Source of the DNA: JAZKHT01 sp040385245
Lineage (GTDB): Bacteria > Pseudomonadota > Alphaproteobacteria > Rhodobacterales > Rhodobacteraceae
Assembly (NCBI GenBank): GCA_040385245.1
Contig: JAZKHT010000007.1
Span: 434,001-498,000, forward strand
Direction: 5' to 3'
DNA length: 64,000 bases
A program made the position numbers and the translations under genes. The notes under the pieces are model-generated. The model did not search any database. It was not told the DNA's origin and saw only the letters and a program-made list of their open reading frames with translations. Shown piece after piece: positions 27,084-35,676 of the stretch; within the stretch, counting starts at the first letter, position 1, and every line of letters starts with the position of its first letter.

Positions 27084-28390
27084 TCCGCAGCCGCCCCGTA
27101 AGGCACGTTCTGCCCGCCATAGCGCCGCACGCGGATGTTGCACTGTTCGGCGTGCCCAACAAAGCCTTCCAGCATACACAGGCGTGAACCGTATGCGCCG
27201 ATCATTGCGGCGGCCCCATCCGTGACAATGCGCTGATAGCTGTGGGTTTTCAGGAACTTGCCCACCCAAAGCCCGCCGGTATATCGCCCCGCCTTCTTCG
27301 TCGGCAGGGTGTGGTTGGTGCCAATCACCTTGTCACCATTGGCGACATTGGTGCGGGCCCCCAGAAACAGCGCGCCGTAGGAGTGCATGTTTTCAAGGAA
27401 CCAGTCGTCGCGGTCGGTCATCACCTGCACATGTTCGGAGGCGATGTCATTGGCTGTGGCCAACATTTCGTCATAGGTATCGCACAGGATCACCTCGCCG
27501 TAGTCGGCCCAACTGACGCCCGCCGTCGCCGCAGTGGGCAGGATTTTCAGCAGGCGGTCAATTTCGCGCAGCGTCGCCTGGGCCAGTTTGCGGGAATTGG
27601 TCAGAAGGACGGCGGGCGAATTATAGCCGTGTTCGGCCTGTCCCAGCAGATCGGTGGCGCACAGTTCGGCGTCGACAGTGTCATCGGCAATTACCATGGT
27701 TTCGGTCGGCCCGGCGAACAGATCAATGCCCACGCGGCCATAAAGCTGGCGCTTGGCTTCGGCGACAAAGGCGTTGCCGGGGCCGACCAGCATATCGACC
27801 GGCTTGATGGTTTCGGTGCCGATTGCCATGGCCCCGACGGCCTGCATACCGCCCAGAACGTAGATCTCGTGTGCACCGCCCATCGACATGGCCGCCACAA
27901 TCGCGGGGTGCGGCTCGCCGTTCACCGGAGGGGCACTGGCGATGATGCGCGGCACGCCCGCCACCGAGGCGGTCAGCACCGACATATGGGCTGACGCGAC
28001 CATGGGAAATTTGCCGCCCGGCACATAACAACCCACCGACTGAACCGGTATGTTGCGGTGACCAAGAAAGACGCCGGGCAGGGTTTCCACCTCGATATCG
28101 GTCATCGACGCGCGCTGCGCCTGCGCAAAACGGCGGATCTGGGTTTGCGCGAAACGGATATCCTCCATGTCGCGGGCTGCAACCTTTTGCATCGCCGCCT
28201 CGATTTCCGAAGCGGTCAGGCGAAAGGCTGGCGGGTCATAGCGGTCGAACTTTACCGACAGGTCGCGCACAGCCGCATCGCCGCGCCGGTCGATATCGGC
28301 CAGCACAGATTCGACCGTTGCGCGGGTTTTCGCATCATCGGCGGCCCGTTCCGCATCGGGTTTTCCGTGCTTCAGCCAGGTTACAGCCAT
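27080..28390 (-). CDS. HisD-family dehydrogenase, HpsN-like (first of two paralogues)
   Basis: A 436-residue homologue of histidinol dehydrogenase, which oxidises an alcohol to a carboxylate with two NAD+. The zinc and catalytic residues are kept: Gln251 and His254 (GQAEHGYNSPAV), Glu319-His320 (IASEHVQVM), Asp353 (NGDKVIGTNHTLP) and His413. VQSVGCYVPGGKFPMVASAH resembles what I recall of sulfopropanediol dehydrogenase HpsN. As head of a catabolic operon it is unlikely to be the biosynthetic HisD; the substrate is undetermined. ATG 28390 follows GGGGGA, and the LacI-type palindrome at 28405-28418 lies just upstream. Confidence 0.82.
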   Translation of the reverse strand: MAVTWLKHGKPDAERAADDAKTRATVESVLADIDRRGDAAVRDLSVKFDRYDPPAFRLTASEIEAAMQKVAARDMEDIRFAQTQIRRFAQAQRASMTDIEVETLPGVFLGHRNIPVQSVGCYVPGGKFPMVASAHMSVLTASVAGVPRIIASAPPVNGEPHPAIVAAMSMGGAHEIYVLGGMQAVGAMAIGTETIKPVDMLVGPGNAFVAEAKRQLYGRVGIDLFAGPTETMVIADDTVDAELCATDLLGQAEHGYNSPAVLLTNSRKLAQATLREIDRLLKILPTAATAGVSWADYGEVILCDTYDEMLATANDIASEHVQVMTDRDDWFLENMHSYGALFLGARTNVANGDKVIGTNHTLPTKKAGRYTGGLWVGKFLKTHSYQRIVTDGAAAMIGAYGSRLCMLEGFVGHAEQCNIRVRRYGGQNVPYGAAAE

Positions 28391-28404
28391 GTCTTCCCCC
28401 GATA

Positions 28405-28418
28405 TGAATACGTTTGCA
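28405..28418. promoter_or_regulatory. predicted LacI-family operator, first hisD-like operon
   Basis: TGAATACGTTTGCA, an imperfect 14-bp palindrome with central CG, 15 bases upstream of the start of the minus-strand HisD-like gene. It matches three other sites in this locus (28577, 37057, 38434) and the central CpG typical of LacI-family operators. The presumed regulator is encoded at 31515-32531. Confidence 0.7.
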
Positions 28419-28576
28419 ATATGGATAAACCAAGGTTGCACTGGATGGCAAGAAGCTTGTTGGCACCCATCCGGATTCTTGACAGCGCGTTCCCGGTCAA
28501 CCTATCCTATCTGAACAAAACCCCCATGTTTTCGGAGCCTTGACTGCAAACTGCGGCAAGGCCGGAAAGCAGGCTT

Positions 28577-28590
28577 TGCAATCGTATGCA
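28577..28590. promoter_or_regulatory. predicted LacI-family operator, second hisD-like gene
   Basis: TGCAATCGTATGCA lies 57 bases upstream of the plus-strand HisD-like gene start. Its reverse complement is identical to the site at 37057-37070. Its centre is 172 bp from the 28405 site, so two repressor dimers could bridge this divergent promoter region. Confidence 0.72.
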
Positions 28591-28647
28591 GATATGGCTA
28601 AAAAGATGCCAAACGATGATTGGCCATATGGCCCGAAAGGAGCAAAG

Positions 28648-29943
28648 ATGTCGAACCAGCCCGAAGCCTTTCCCAAAGCCAAGGTGACTTGGGTCAAATC
28701 CCCCACGCGCAACGCCGAAAGTGACAACAAGCCGGTTGCGGATCTGGTTGCGGGGATCCTGGCCGATGTAAAGGCGCGGGGCGATGCGGCGGTGCGGGAC
28801 TATTCTGCACAGTTCGACAAATCGGATTTGCAAGCGTTCGAAGTGACGCAAGATCAACGCGATGCCGCCGTTGCCGCGCTTGATCCGCAAACCCGCAGCG
28901 ACACGGAATTCGCCATCGCCAACGTCCGTCGCTTTGCCGAAGCGCAGCTTGCCACCATCCTGCCATTGGAGGTTGAACCTCTGCCTGGGGTGTTCATGGG
29001 GCATCGGGTCATTCCGATTGACCGCGTCGGGTGCTATGTGCCGGGCGGGCGCTTCCCGCTGTTGTCGGCACCCATCATGACCATCGTTCCGGCCAAGGTG
29101 GCGGGCGTGTCGGAAGTGATCGCCTGCCTGCCGCCGAACGCGCATCAGGCGATGGTGGCGGGGTGCCATCTGTCGGGCGCGGACAGGATTTTCCGCATCG
29201 GCGGCGCGCAGGCGATTGCCGCCATGGCCTTTGGCACTGAAACCGTGCCCGCTGTGATGAAGATCATGGGGCCCGGCAACGCCTTTGTGAACGAGGCGAA
29301 GCGGCAGGTGTTTGGCCCCGTGGGCATTGATCAACTGGCTGGACCGTCGGAAATCTACATCTTGGCCGACCACACCGGCGATGCCGAAATGATTGCCACC
29401 GATCTTTTGGCGCAGGCGGAACATGACGTGCGCACCCGCGTCGGCCTGATCACCACCCACCGCCCCTTGGCCGAAGCGGTCCTGGTCGAGGTGGAAAAGC
29501 AACTGAAGACCCTGTCCACCGCCCATGTCGCCGCCCCTGCCTGGGCCGATTATGGCGAAATCGCCGTCTGCGAAGATGAAGCGGCGATGATCGCCTATTC
29601 CGATTTCATCGCCGCCGAACATTTGCAGGTGCATACAAGCGACGCGCACGGCCTTGGCAAGAAGCTGCGCAATTACGGGTCGTTGTTCATCGGCGAACTG
29701 GCAAGCGTGGTCTATTCCGACAAATGCTCGGGCACCAACCACACCCTGCCAACCATGGCAGCGGGGCGTTATACCGGCGGGCTTTGGGTCGGGGCTTATG
29801 TCAAGATCGCCACGCATCAATGGCTAGAGCCAAATGGCGTCCTTCAGGTTGCCCCGCCCGCCGCCCGCCAGGCGGCAAGCGAGGGGTTGGAAGGCCATCG
29901 CCGCGCGGCCCAACTGCGGCTGGACAGGCTTCAGACGCGCTGA
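28648..29943 (+). CDS. HisD-family dehydrogenase (second paralogue)
   Basis: A 431-residue HisD-family protein, homologous along its whole length to the divergent gene but clearly different in sequence. Zinc and catalytic residues are present: Gln256 and His259 (AQAEHDVRT), Glu324-His325 (AAEHLQVHT), Asp358 (YSDKCSGTNHTLP) and His417. A four-electron alcohol-to-acid oxidation is the family reaction; the substrate is unknown. ATG 28648 has AAAGGAG six bases upstream; longer starts read through the operator. It is monocistronic, facing the amidase gene, and carries its own LacI-type site. Confidence 0.82.
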   Translation: MSNQPEAFPKAKVTWVKSPTRNAESDNKPVADLVAGILADVKARGDAAVRDYSAQFDKSDLQAFEVTQDQRDAAVAALDPQTRSDTEFAIANVRRFAEAQLATILPLEVEPLPGVFMGHRVIPIDRVGCYVPGGRFPLLSAPIMTIVPAKVAGVSEVIACLPPNAHQAMVAGCHLSGADRIFRIGGAQAIAAMAFGTETVPAVMKIMGPGNAFVNEAKRQVFGPVGIDQLAGPSEIYILADHTGDAEMIATDLLAQAEHDVRTRVGLITTHRPLAEAVLVEVEKQLKTLSTAHVAAPAWADYGEIAVCEDEAAMIAYSDFIAAEHLQVHTSDAHGLGKKLRNYGSLFIGELASVVYSDKCSGTNHTLPTMAAGRYTGGLWVGAYVKIATHQWLEPNGVLQVAPPAARQAASEGLEGHRRAAQLRLDRLQTR

Positions 29944-29964
29944 CGCAGCGCCCCGTGGCGGCCA

Positions 29965-29985
29965 GCGGGGGTTTCACACCCCCGC
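29965..29985. terminator. hairpin between convergent hisD-like and amidase genes
   Basis: GCGGGGG (29965-29971) and CCCCCGC (29979-29985) form a 7-bp stem with a 7-base loop, 22 bases after the HisD-like stop. It is followed by CACCCCCGTGGGATATTTGAG. From memory, similar C-rich stretches ending in GTGGGATATTT recur between genes in roseobacters, so this may be a dispersed 3'-end element; that point is not shown by this window. Confidence 0.55.
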
Positions 29986-30016
29986 ACCCCCGTGGGATAT
30001 TTGAGGGAAGAGGTAA

Positions 30017-31375
30017 TCAGAAAAGCGGGCGCTGGGCGGAATGGTCTGTCGTCTGCTCGAACGCATGCCCGGCAGCGCAGATCAGGTCTTCATCCCCTAT
30101 CCGCCCGATGATCTGCATCCCCAAGGGCAAACCGCCGTCAAACCCGATCGGCAGAGACAGAACCGGCTGGCCGGTCACGTTGAACGGGATCGTCCGCATC
30201 GGCGTCCAGACTGCCTTTGTCCCATCGAAGGCTGCAAACGGAAGGGCGGGGGTCAGGGTGGTCGCGGTGATCAGCAGATCAAACCCGTCCATCGCGGCAA
30301 GCATGGCGTTGCGCAACGCGGATTGGGCGATGCGGGCCTGTGCCACATCTTCGGCATCCAGCGCGGCCCCGAAGGCCAGACATTGCAGCACCGGGCGGCC
30401 ATAGAACGCCTGCTTGTCGCGGATCAGATCGCGGTGTTGATCCAACGCCTCGGCATGCAGGATGATCGAACCTGCGGCCTCGTACGCGGCATAATTGGGC
30501 AGGGTGATGGGGGTGATGGTGGCCCCCAGCAAGGACAACTGGGCTGCGGCATCATCCATCGCGCGGATCAGGGCAGGTGTTGCCTGCGGATCATTGGCAA
30601 ACCAATCGCGGGCATAGCCGATCCGCAGACCGCCCACACCGCGCCCCAGTTGCGAGGATGCAGCGCGCCAAAGTGCGGGGTTTGCGGTGATCGCATCAAG
30701 GATCAACGCGGCCTCGGCCACTGTCGCCGCCAACGGACCGACATGGTCAAGCGACGGCGACAAAGGGAAAGCGCCCCCGCGCGACACCCGATCATAACCT
30801 GGCTTCAGTCCGACGCAGCCGCAATAGGCGGCAGGGCTGCGGATCGAGCCGCCGGTATCGGTGCCAAGCGCGAACCGCACCAGCCCGCCCGCCACCGCCG
30901 CAGCAGAGCCTGATGACGACCCGCCGGTGATATGCGCCAGATTCCACGGATTGCGCGCAGGCGGATCGGGCAGGGCAAGGTCGGGACCGACCATGGCGAA
31001 TTCGTAGGTCGCAACCTTGCCCAGCACCACCGCCCCATGCGCCCGCAGCAGCGCCACCGACGCGGCATCTGTCGGCGCAACCCGCCCTGCCAGAACGGCA
31101 GAACCGCTGGTGGCCGGCAGGTCTGCCACGTCGATCAGGTCTTTGACCAGAAACGGAATTCCGCACAACGGCCCGGTTTGCCCTGCGGCGCGCATCGCAT
31201 CGGCGTGGTCCGCCTCGGCCAGCGCCTGCGGATTGAGGTGGGTGACGGCATGAAGGCTGTCGTTGCGCGCGGCCACCCGGTCCAGCGCGGCAATGGTCAG
31301 CGTGCGCGCGGTCAGGGTGCCCGCCTGCAATGCGGCGGCGGCGTCGGACAGCGACAGGTCGGCAGGGTCGGTCAC
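30017..31375 (-). CDS. amidase-signature hydrolase, AtzE-like
   Basis: A 452-residue amidase-signature enzyme with the Lys78 / cis-Ser153 / Ser177 triad visible in PFLVKDLIDVAD, ITGGSSSGSAAAVAGG and GTDTGGSIRSPA. Segments such as GAFPLSPSLDHVGPLA are close in pattern to AtzE, the 1-carboxybiuret hydrolase. Translation probably starts at GTG 31375, which overlaps the stop of the upstream 48-codon gene (GTGA); this coupling supports an AtzE/AtzG-like complex. It is the last gene of the ABC-importer/lacI operon. The amide substrate is unknown. Confidence 0.85.
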   Translation of the reverse strand: MTDPADLSLSDAAAALQAGTLTARTLTIAALDRVAARNDSLHAVTHLNPQALAEADHADAMRAAGQTGPLCGIPFLVKDLIDVADLPATSGSAVLAGRVAPTDAASVALLRAHGAVVLGKVATYEFAMVGPDLALPDPPARNPWNLAHITGGSSSGSAAAVAGGLVRFALGTDTGGSIRSPAAYCGCVGLKPGYDRVSRGGAFPLSPSLDHVGPLAATVAEAALILDAITANPALWRAASSQLGRGVGGLRIGYARDWFANDPQATPALIRAMDDAAAQLSLLGATITPITLPNYAAYEAAGSIILHAEALDQHRDLIRDKQAFYGRPVLQCLAFGAALDAEDVAQARIAQSALRNAMLAAMDGFDLLITATTLTPALPFAAFDGTKAVWTPMRTIPFNVTGQPVLSLPIGFDGGLPLGMQIIGRIGDEDLICAAGHAFEQTTDHSAQRPLF

Positions 31376-31518
31376 GCTTGCGTTGCCAACCAGGCCTGCA
31401 CCCGGGCCACTTCGCCGCGCAAATGTTGCGCGCCTGCCCAAGCCGCCGCAAAGGCGCGGTCGTCGAGTGTCAGGCCAAGTGCTGCCAGCCTTGCGGCGAA
31501 ATCGGCCTTGGACATCAT
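31372..31518 (-). CDS. small AtzG/GatC-like subunit (DUF4089-like)
   Basis: A 48-codon gene with ATGA overlap to the lacI stop and GTGA overlap to the amidase start. Its product contains LAALGLTLDDRAFAAAWAG and ends RVQAWLATQA. Length, helical pattern and position match the small DUF4089 proteins such as AtzG, which wrap around and stabilise AtzE-type amidases as GatC does for GatA. The resemblance is by pattern, not a database search. Longer in-frame starts extend into lacI and are not favoured. Confidence 0.62.
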   Translation of the reverse strand: MMSKADFAARLAALGLTLDDRAFAAAWAGAQHLRGEVARVQAWLATQA

Positions 31519-32531
31519 GCGTCCCCGATGCGGCGGGTGGATTTGCGGATCACCAGTTCGCCCGGCAGCACGACGCGGGACACCTTTGGCTGATCTGACG
31601 CGATCCATGTCATCAGCATGGTCACGGTTTCCTGCACCATCTGATCAACCCGCTGGCGATAGGTGGTCAGGTTATAGGCCAGCCACGCCGCAGGCGGCAC
31701 GTCGTCAAACCCGACGACGGACACATCATCCGGCACCCGCAAGCCCAGTTCGAACCGCAGCACATCCATCACCGCAAAGGCCATGTGGTCATTGGCGACG
31801 AACACCGCATCCGGGCGGCGCGATGTGGCGAACAATTCACGCGCAGCGGCCTGCGCGGTGCGATAGTCGAAATTGCCATCGGCCCGCGCGAACAGGTCTT
31901 GTCCCGCCGCGGCCAGACCGGCGCGAAAACCCGCCTCACGGTCAATTTGCGTCGACGCGCCCGCGAAACCGGCAATATAGGCGATACGTTCGTGGCCCAT
32001 CGCGCAAAGGTAATCAGCCAGCGCCTTGCCGCCTGCAAAGTTGTCAGAGGTGACCGACGACAGGTTCTTGTCTTCGTGCGCGCGGTTGAACAGAACCACT
32101 GGTATTCCGGTGGCCTGACAGCGCGCCGCCAGATCGGACGACATCGAAACCGATGCCATCACGATGCCGTCCACCTGATAATCCATGATTTCGCGCACGA
32201 TCTTGTCGACGTTCACGGTAGACACCGGCGCCAGAAAGATCAGGACGTGATAGCCGACCTTTTGCAGTTCACCCGACAGGCGTTCCACCATCTCGGGGTA
32301 AAAGTAGTTCTCAAGATAGGCCACGACCAAACCGATGATCCGGCTTTTGCCCGATTTCAGCGACCGCGCCAGAACGTTGGGACGATAGCCAAGTTGCGCC
32401 GCCGCCGCGCGCACCTTTTCGGCGGTCTTTTGGCTGACGGACGATCCGGGGGTGAACACCCGACTGACCGCCGATTGGCTGACACCGGCAAGGGCCGCTA
32501 CTTCCAACGAAGTCACTTTTTCATGGGCCAC
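31515..32531 (-). CDS. LacI-family transcriptional regulator
   Basis: A 338-residue LacI/GalR repressor. The N-terminal helix-turn-helix is VTSLEVAALAGVSQSAVSRV with the hinge region VRAAAAQLGYRPNVLARSL. A periplasmic-binding-type effector domain follows (SRIIGLVVAYLENYFYPEMV, VSVVGFDDVPPAAWLAYNLT). GTG 32531 is preferred because AGGGAG lies six bases upstream; the GTG at 32540 would place GGGA directly against it. Encoded inside the importer operon, it is the likely reader of the four palindromic sites upstream of the surrounding operons. Confidence 0.92.
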   Translation of the reverse strand: MAHEKVTSLEVAALAGVSQSAVSRVFTPGSSVSQKTAEKVRAAAAQLGYRPNVLARSLKSGKSRIIGLVVAYLENYFYPEMVERLSGELQKVGYHVLIFLAPVSTVNVDKIVREIMDYQVDGIVMASVSMSSDLAARCQATGIPVVLFNRAHEDKNLSSVTSDNFAGGKALADYLCAMGHERIAYIAGFAGASTQIDREAGFRAGLAAAGQDLFARADGNFDYRTAQAAARELFATSRRPDAVFVANDHMAFAVMDVLRFELGLRVPDDVSVVGFDDVPPAAWLAYNLTTYRQRVDQMVQETVTMLMTWIASDQPKVSRVVLPGELVIRKSTRRIGDA

Positions 32532-32590
32532 ACAGAACACTCCCTGCTTTATCGCAGTTTTCTATCATGCGGTGGCGGCGGGCAAGCCCG

Positions 32591-33640
32591 TCATGCGACC
32601 AGCCTTGCGCCGCTGGACTGATCGAACAGGTGCACTGCTTGCAGAGGGACGCGGATCTGCAGCGGTGCGCCGATGTCGATGCGAAAATCCTTGGATGCCC
32701 GTATGGACACCAGTGCCTCACCGATCCGCACCGAAACCAAGGTGGCATCGCCCAACAACTCCATCGAATAGACCGGGGCGGCGATGTTGCCGCCGTCCGC
32801 CACCACGCTGGCATCTTCGGCCCGGAAACCCAGCGTCACCGGCCCATCGGCCGCAGCAAGACCTGCCACCTGCATCCCGTCGGCACCAAAAGTGCCTTGG
32901 GTGATCCGGCCCGCAATCAGGTTCATCGCCGGAGAGCCGATAAAGCTGGCGACAAATGCGTTTGCGGGGCGGTCGTAAATTTCGGTCGGGGTGCCGACCT
33001 GCTGCACCAGCCCGTGATTCATCACCACCACGCGGTCGGCCAGTGTCATCGCCTCGATCTGGTCGTGGGTGACATAGATCGTCGTGGTTTTCAGGGTGTG
33101 GTGCAGGTTCTTGATCTGCGCTCGGGTCGATACCCGCAGCTTGGCATCAAGGTTCGACAGCGGTTCGTCCATCAGAAAGGCGTTGGGTTCCCGCACGATG
33201 GCCCGGGCAAGGGCGACACGTTGGCGCTGCCCGCCGGACAGTGCGGCAGGTCGGCGGTCCAGCAGCGGCCCAAGTTCCACCATCTCGGCGGCGCGCTTGA
33301 CGCAGGTGTCATGCTGATCGCGCGGCACGTTTCGCACACGCAGGGGAAAGCGGATGTTCTCGTAAACAGTCAGGTTCGGATATAGCCCATAGCTTTGGAA
33401 CACCATCGAGATGTCGCGGTCCTTTGGCTCCAACCCGTTCACCATGCGGTCACCGATCCAGATTTCGCCCTCGGTCAGGTCTTCCAGCCCGGCGATCATC
33501 CGCATCGTGGTGGTTTTGCCGCAGCCCGACGGCCCCAGCAGCACCAGAAATTCGGCGTCTGCGATGTCAAGATTGAAGTTGTCGACCCCCACATACGAAC
33601 CCCAGCGTTTGCAAACGTTGACAAGGCGGATTTGCGCCAT
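32591..33640 (-). CDS. ABC transporter ATP-binding protein, MalK/UgpC type
   Basis: A 349-residue CUT1-type ATPase. Walker A is LLGPSGCGKTTTMRMIAGLE, signature LSGGQRQRVALARA, Walker B FLMDEPLSNLDAKLR, and the switch His is in IYVTHDQIEAM. The C-terminal TOBE/regulatory domain (about residues 235-349) is typical of MalK and UgpC. It energises the importer with the two permeases and the binding protein upstream, and lies three bases after the second permease gene. Confidence 0.95.
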   Translation of the reverse strand: MAQIRLVNVCKRWGSYVGVDNFNLDIADAEFLVLLGPSGCGKTTTMRMIAGLEDLTEGEIWIGDRMVNGLEPKDRDISMVFQSYGLYPNLTVYENIRFPLRVRNVPRDQHDTCVKRAAEMVELGPLLDRRPAALSGGQRQRVALARAIVREPNAFLMDEPLSNLDAKLRVSTRAQIKNLHHTLKTTTIYVTHDQIEAMTLADRVVVMNHGLVQQVGTPTEIYDRPANAFVASFIGSPAMNLIAGRITQGTFGADGMQVAGLAAADGPVTLGFRAEDASVVADGGNIAAPVYSMELLGDATLVSVRIGEALVSIRASKDFRIDIGAPLQIRVPLQAVHLFDQSSGARLVA

Positions 33641-33643
33641 GGA

Positions 33644-34516
33644 TTACCCTTTCACAGCGCCGGCGGTCAGGCCGGAGACGATTTGCCGTTGGAAGAAAAG
33701 AACAAGGATGAACAATGGCACGGTGGCCGAAACCACAGCCGCCACGGCGAACATCACATTGCCTTCGTTCTGGATCGAGCCAAGGAAGCTGGCGATTTTC
33801 GGGATCATGGTCTGGTTGTCCTGGCTCAGCAGCATCGAGGTGACCGCAAAGTCATTGTAAGCCAGCAAAAAGCTGAACAGTCCGGTGGTGATCACCCCCG
33901 GCCACATCACCGGCATGATGACCATACGAAAAGCCTGAAACCGCGTGCAGCCATCGACCAACGCGCTTTCGTCCAGATCCTTGGGGATCGACAGAAAGAA
34001 CGAATGCAGCATCCACAGCGTAAAGGGCTGATTGATCGCGACCAGCACGATGATCGTCGTGGGCAGCACCCCCCAGATGTTCAACTGAAAGAATGGCAGC
34101 AGATAACCCGACACCAGTGTGATGTGCGGCATGGCGCGAAATACCAGTGCGGCAATCAAAATCCAGAACGCATAGCGATGCCCGGACCTTGCCAGCGCAT
34201 AGCCCCCCAGCGTCCCGACAAACAGCGAGATGCAGGTCACAGAGACGGTCACAATCAGCGTGTTGATGACTGGACGCCAGAATTCGTGGGTGATCCAGGC
34301 GCCGCGATAGCCGTCCAGCGTAAACGCCCCGCCGGTTTGTGCCCGCGTGCGCACACCTTCGATGGTGTACCACCAGCTCTCGCGCGAGAAAAAGTCAGCC
34401 TCGACCTTGAAGCTGCCCCAGACGGTCCAGGCAAACGGAAAGATCGCAGCCAATAGCCACAGGCCCAGAAACAGGGTTGTCAGGCTGCGCAGGCCCAAAG
34501 GGTGACGGTTCACCAT
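33644..34516 (-). CDS. ABC transporter permease, MalG/UgpE type
   Basis: A 290-residue inner-membrane permease with six membrane segments. The EAA-type cytoplasmic loop for ATPase contact appears as DESALVDGCTRFQAFRMVIMP. The N-terminal LRSLTTLFLGLWLLAAIFPF and a long periplasmic loop are usual for MalG-like CUT1 permeases. It starts one base after the first permease stop, indicating translational coupling. Confidence 0.93.
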   Translation of the reverse strand: MVNRHPLGLRSLTTLFLGLWLLAAIFPFAWTVWGSFKVEADFFSRESWWYTIEGVRTRAQTGGAFTLDGYRGAWITHEFWRPVINTLIVTVSVTCISLFVGTLGGYALARSGHRYAFWILIAALVFRAMPHITLVSGYLLPFFQLNIWGVLPTTIIVLVAINQPFTLWMLHSFFLSIPKDLDESALVDGCTRFQAFRMVIMPVMWPGVITTGLFSFLLAYNDFAVTSMLLSQDNQTMIPKIASFLGSIQNEGNVMFAVAAVVSATVPLFILVLFFQRQIVSGLTAGAVKG

Positions 34517-34517
34517 C

Positions 34518-35549
34518 TTACACCGCCTTCCGGTTGAAATCGCGCCATGTGCGGATCAGCACCGGGGCCAGCAGGATCAGAACGCCAAGGATGGTGATCA
34601 CCGACGTCGCCCCCGCCGATCCGAACTGCTGGGCGTCCTGGCTGACCAGATCGTTGTAAACCAGCCACGACAGCGAGGTGGCATTCGCCTCGGCTGAAAA
34701 ACCGACGATGGGTTCAAAGACCCGGAAGTTGTCCATCAACTGCACCAGCGCCACGAAGGTGGCCAGCGGCATCAAGTGGGGGATGATGACAAAACGCACG
34801 GTCTGCCAACGGGTTGCGCCGTCAATCTTTGAACTTTCCAGTGTATCCTGCGGCACGGTCTGCAACCCGGCATAGAACACCACAAAGGAAAACGGGCCGT
34901 TGGTCCAGATGCCATAGGTCAACAGCACAACCCATGTCAGCACGGGCGAGGCGCGCAGCGACAGCGACGGATCACCGGCCAGATCCTGCAGCGCCGCCCC
35001 CAGTATGCCCGCCGGGTTGAACATCCAGGACAGGATCAGTGACCCCACCAGCGGCGTGATGATCATCGGCAGGATCGACACAAAGATCGTCGGTCCGCGC
35101 AGCATCCTTGGGATCGTGTTCACCGCCAGCGCCACCGCAAACCCCAGCGCCATGGCAAGCGGGGTGACGGTAAAGCAATAGGTCAGGGTAAAGGCCAGCG
35201 CGCGATAGAAGGGCAAGTTCATCATGCGGCTGACGATATCGGCCAGCCCGTCATTGTCGCCAAAGATGTCCCGCAGGTCCTCGATCGCAAGGTGGTTGCG
35301 GTTCAGGTAATTCGAAAACCCGGCGAATTTGCCCATCGGCGCTTCTTCACGCAGCTTGGCCATCGCCCCGGTATCGACCCGTGTTTCCGTCTCGCAGCCA
35401 AAGGGGCCGCAATTTTCCACCGTGGTCAGGATCGCGTCATGTTCCACAAAGAACGACTGCGCCACCACCGACACGATCGGCAAGGTGATGAACAACATCA
35501 TCGCCAGGATCGATGGAAAGATGAAAGCAAAGAATGCGCGATGCGGCAT
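34518..35549 (-). CDS. ABC transporter permease, MalF/UgpA type
   Basis: A 343-residue permease with the EAA loop ESSKIDGATRWQTVRFVIIP. It carries a large periplasmic insertion after the first membrane segment (about residues 35-110), which contains a CGPFGCET cysteine pair that could form a disulfide. The remaining membrane segments are standard. It pairs with the MalG-type permease that follows. It is separated from the binding-protein gene by 165 bases that hold a stable hairpin. Confidence 0.93.
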   Translation of the reverse strand: MPHRAFFAFIFPSILAMMLFITLPIVSVVAQSFFVEHDAILTTVENCGPFGCETETRVDTGAMAKLREEAPMGKFAGFSNYLNRNHLAIEDLRDIFGDNDGLADIVSRMMNLPFYRALAFTLTYCFTVTPLAMALGFAVALAVNTIPRMLRGPTIFVSILPMIITPLVGSLILSWMFNPAGILGAALQDLAGDPSLSLRASPVLTWVVLLTYGIWTNGPFSFVVFYAGLQTVPQDTLESSKIDGATRWQTVRFVIIPHLMPLATFVALVQLMDNFRVFEPIVGFSAEANATSLSWLVYNDLVSQDAQQFGSAGATSVITILGVLILLAPVLIRTWRDFNRKAV

Positions 35550-35638
35550 CGGGGGATTCCGGGCAAGTGTTCAAGGGAAACGCTTCGGACGGACCGTCGT
35601 CTGATGTCAGAACGATAGACGGGATCGCACAAGAAACA

Positions 35639-35654
35639 TTCGCGAAAACGCGAA
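35639..35654. repeat. perfect 16-bp palindrome between binding-protein and permease genes
   Basis: TTCGCG-AAAA-CGCGAA: six-base inverted arms around an AAAA spacer, about 90 bases upstream of the first permease start. It could be an RNA hairpin or a protein site; no regulator can be assigned. Confidence 0.4.
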
Positions 35655-35676
35655 ACGGCGCAGGCAGCGCCGGTGG

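Noticed and set aside
28507..29820. 437-codon frame opposite the second HisD-like gene
   Set aside because: Shadow of a gene with complete catalytic motifs; its His/Gly/Gln-rich content is typical of such antisense frames.
27080..29943. Calling either gene the biosynthetic hisD
   Set aside because: Neither is near other his genes, and both sit in a LacI-type catabolic context; family membership alone does not justify the symbol.
33610..33623. TGCAAACGTTGACA within the ABC ATPase gene, including a perfect 12-bp palindrome at 33606-33617
   Set aside because: It matches the operator set at about 11 of 14 positions but lies inside the coding sequence, encodes ordinary N-terminal residues of the ATPase, and lacks the right-hand half-site. 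Kept only as a possible weak auxiliary site.
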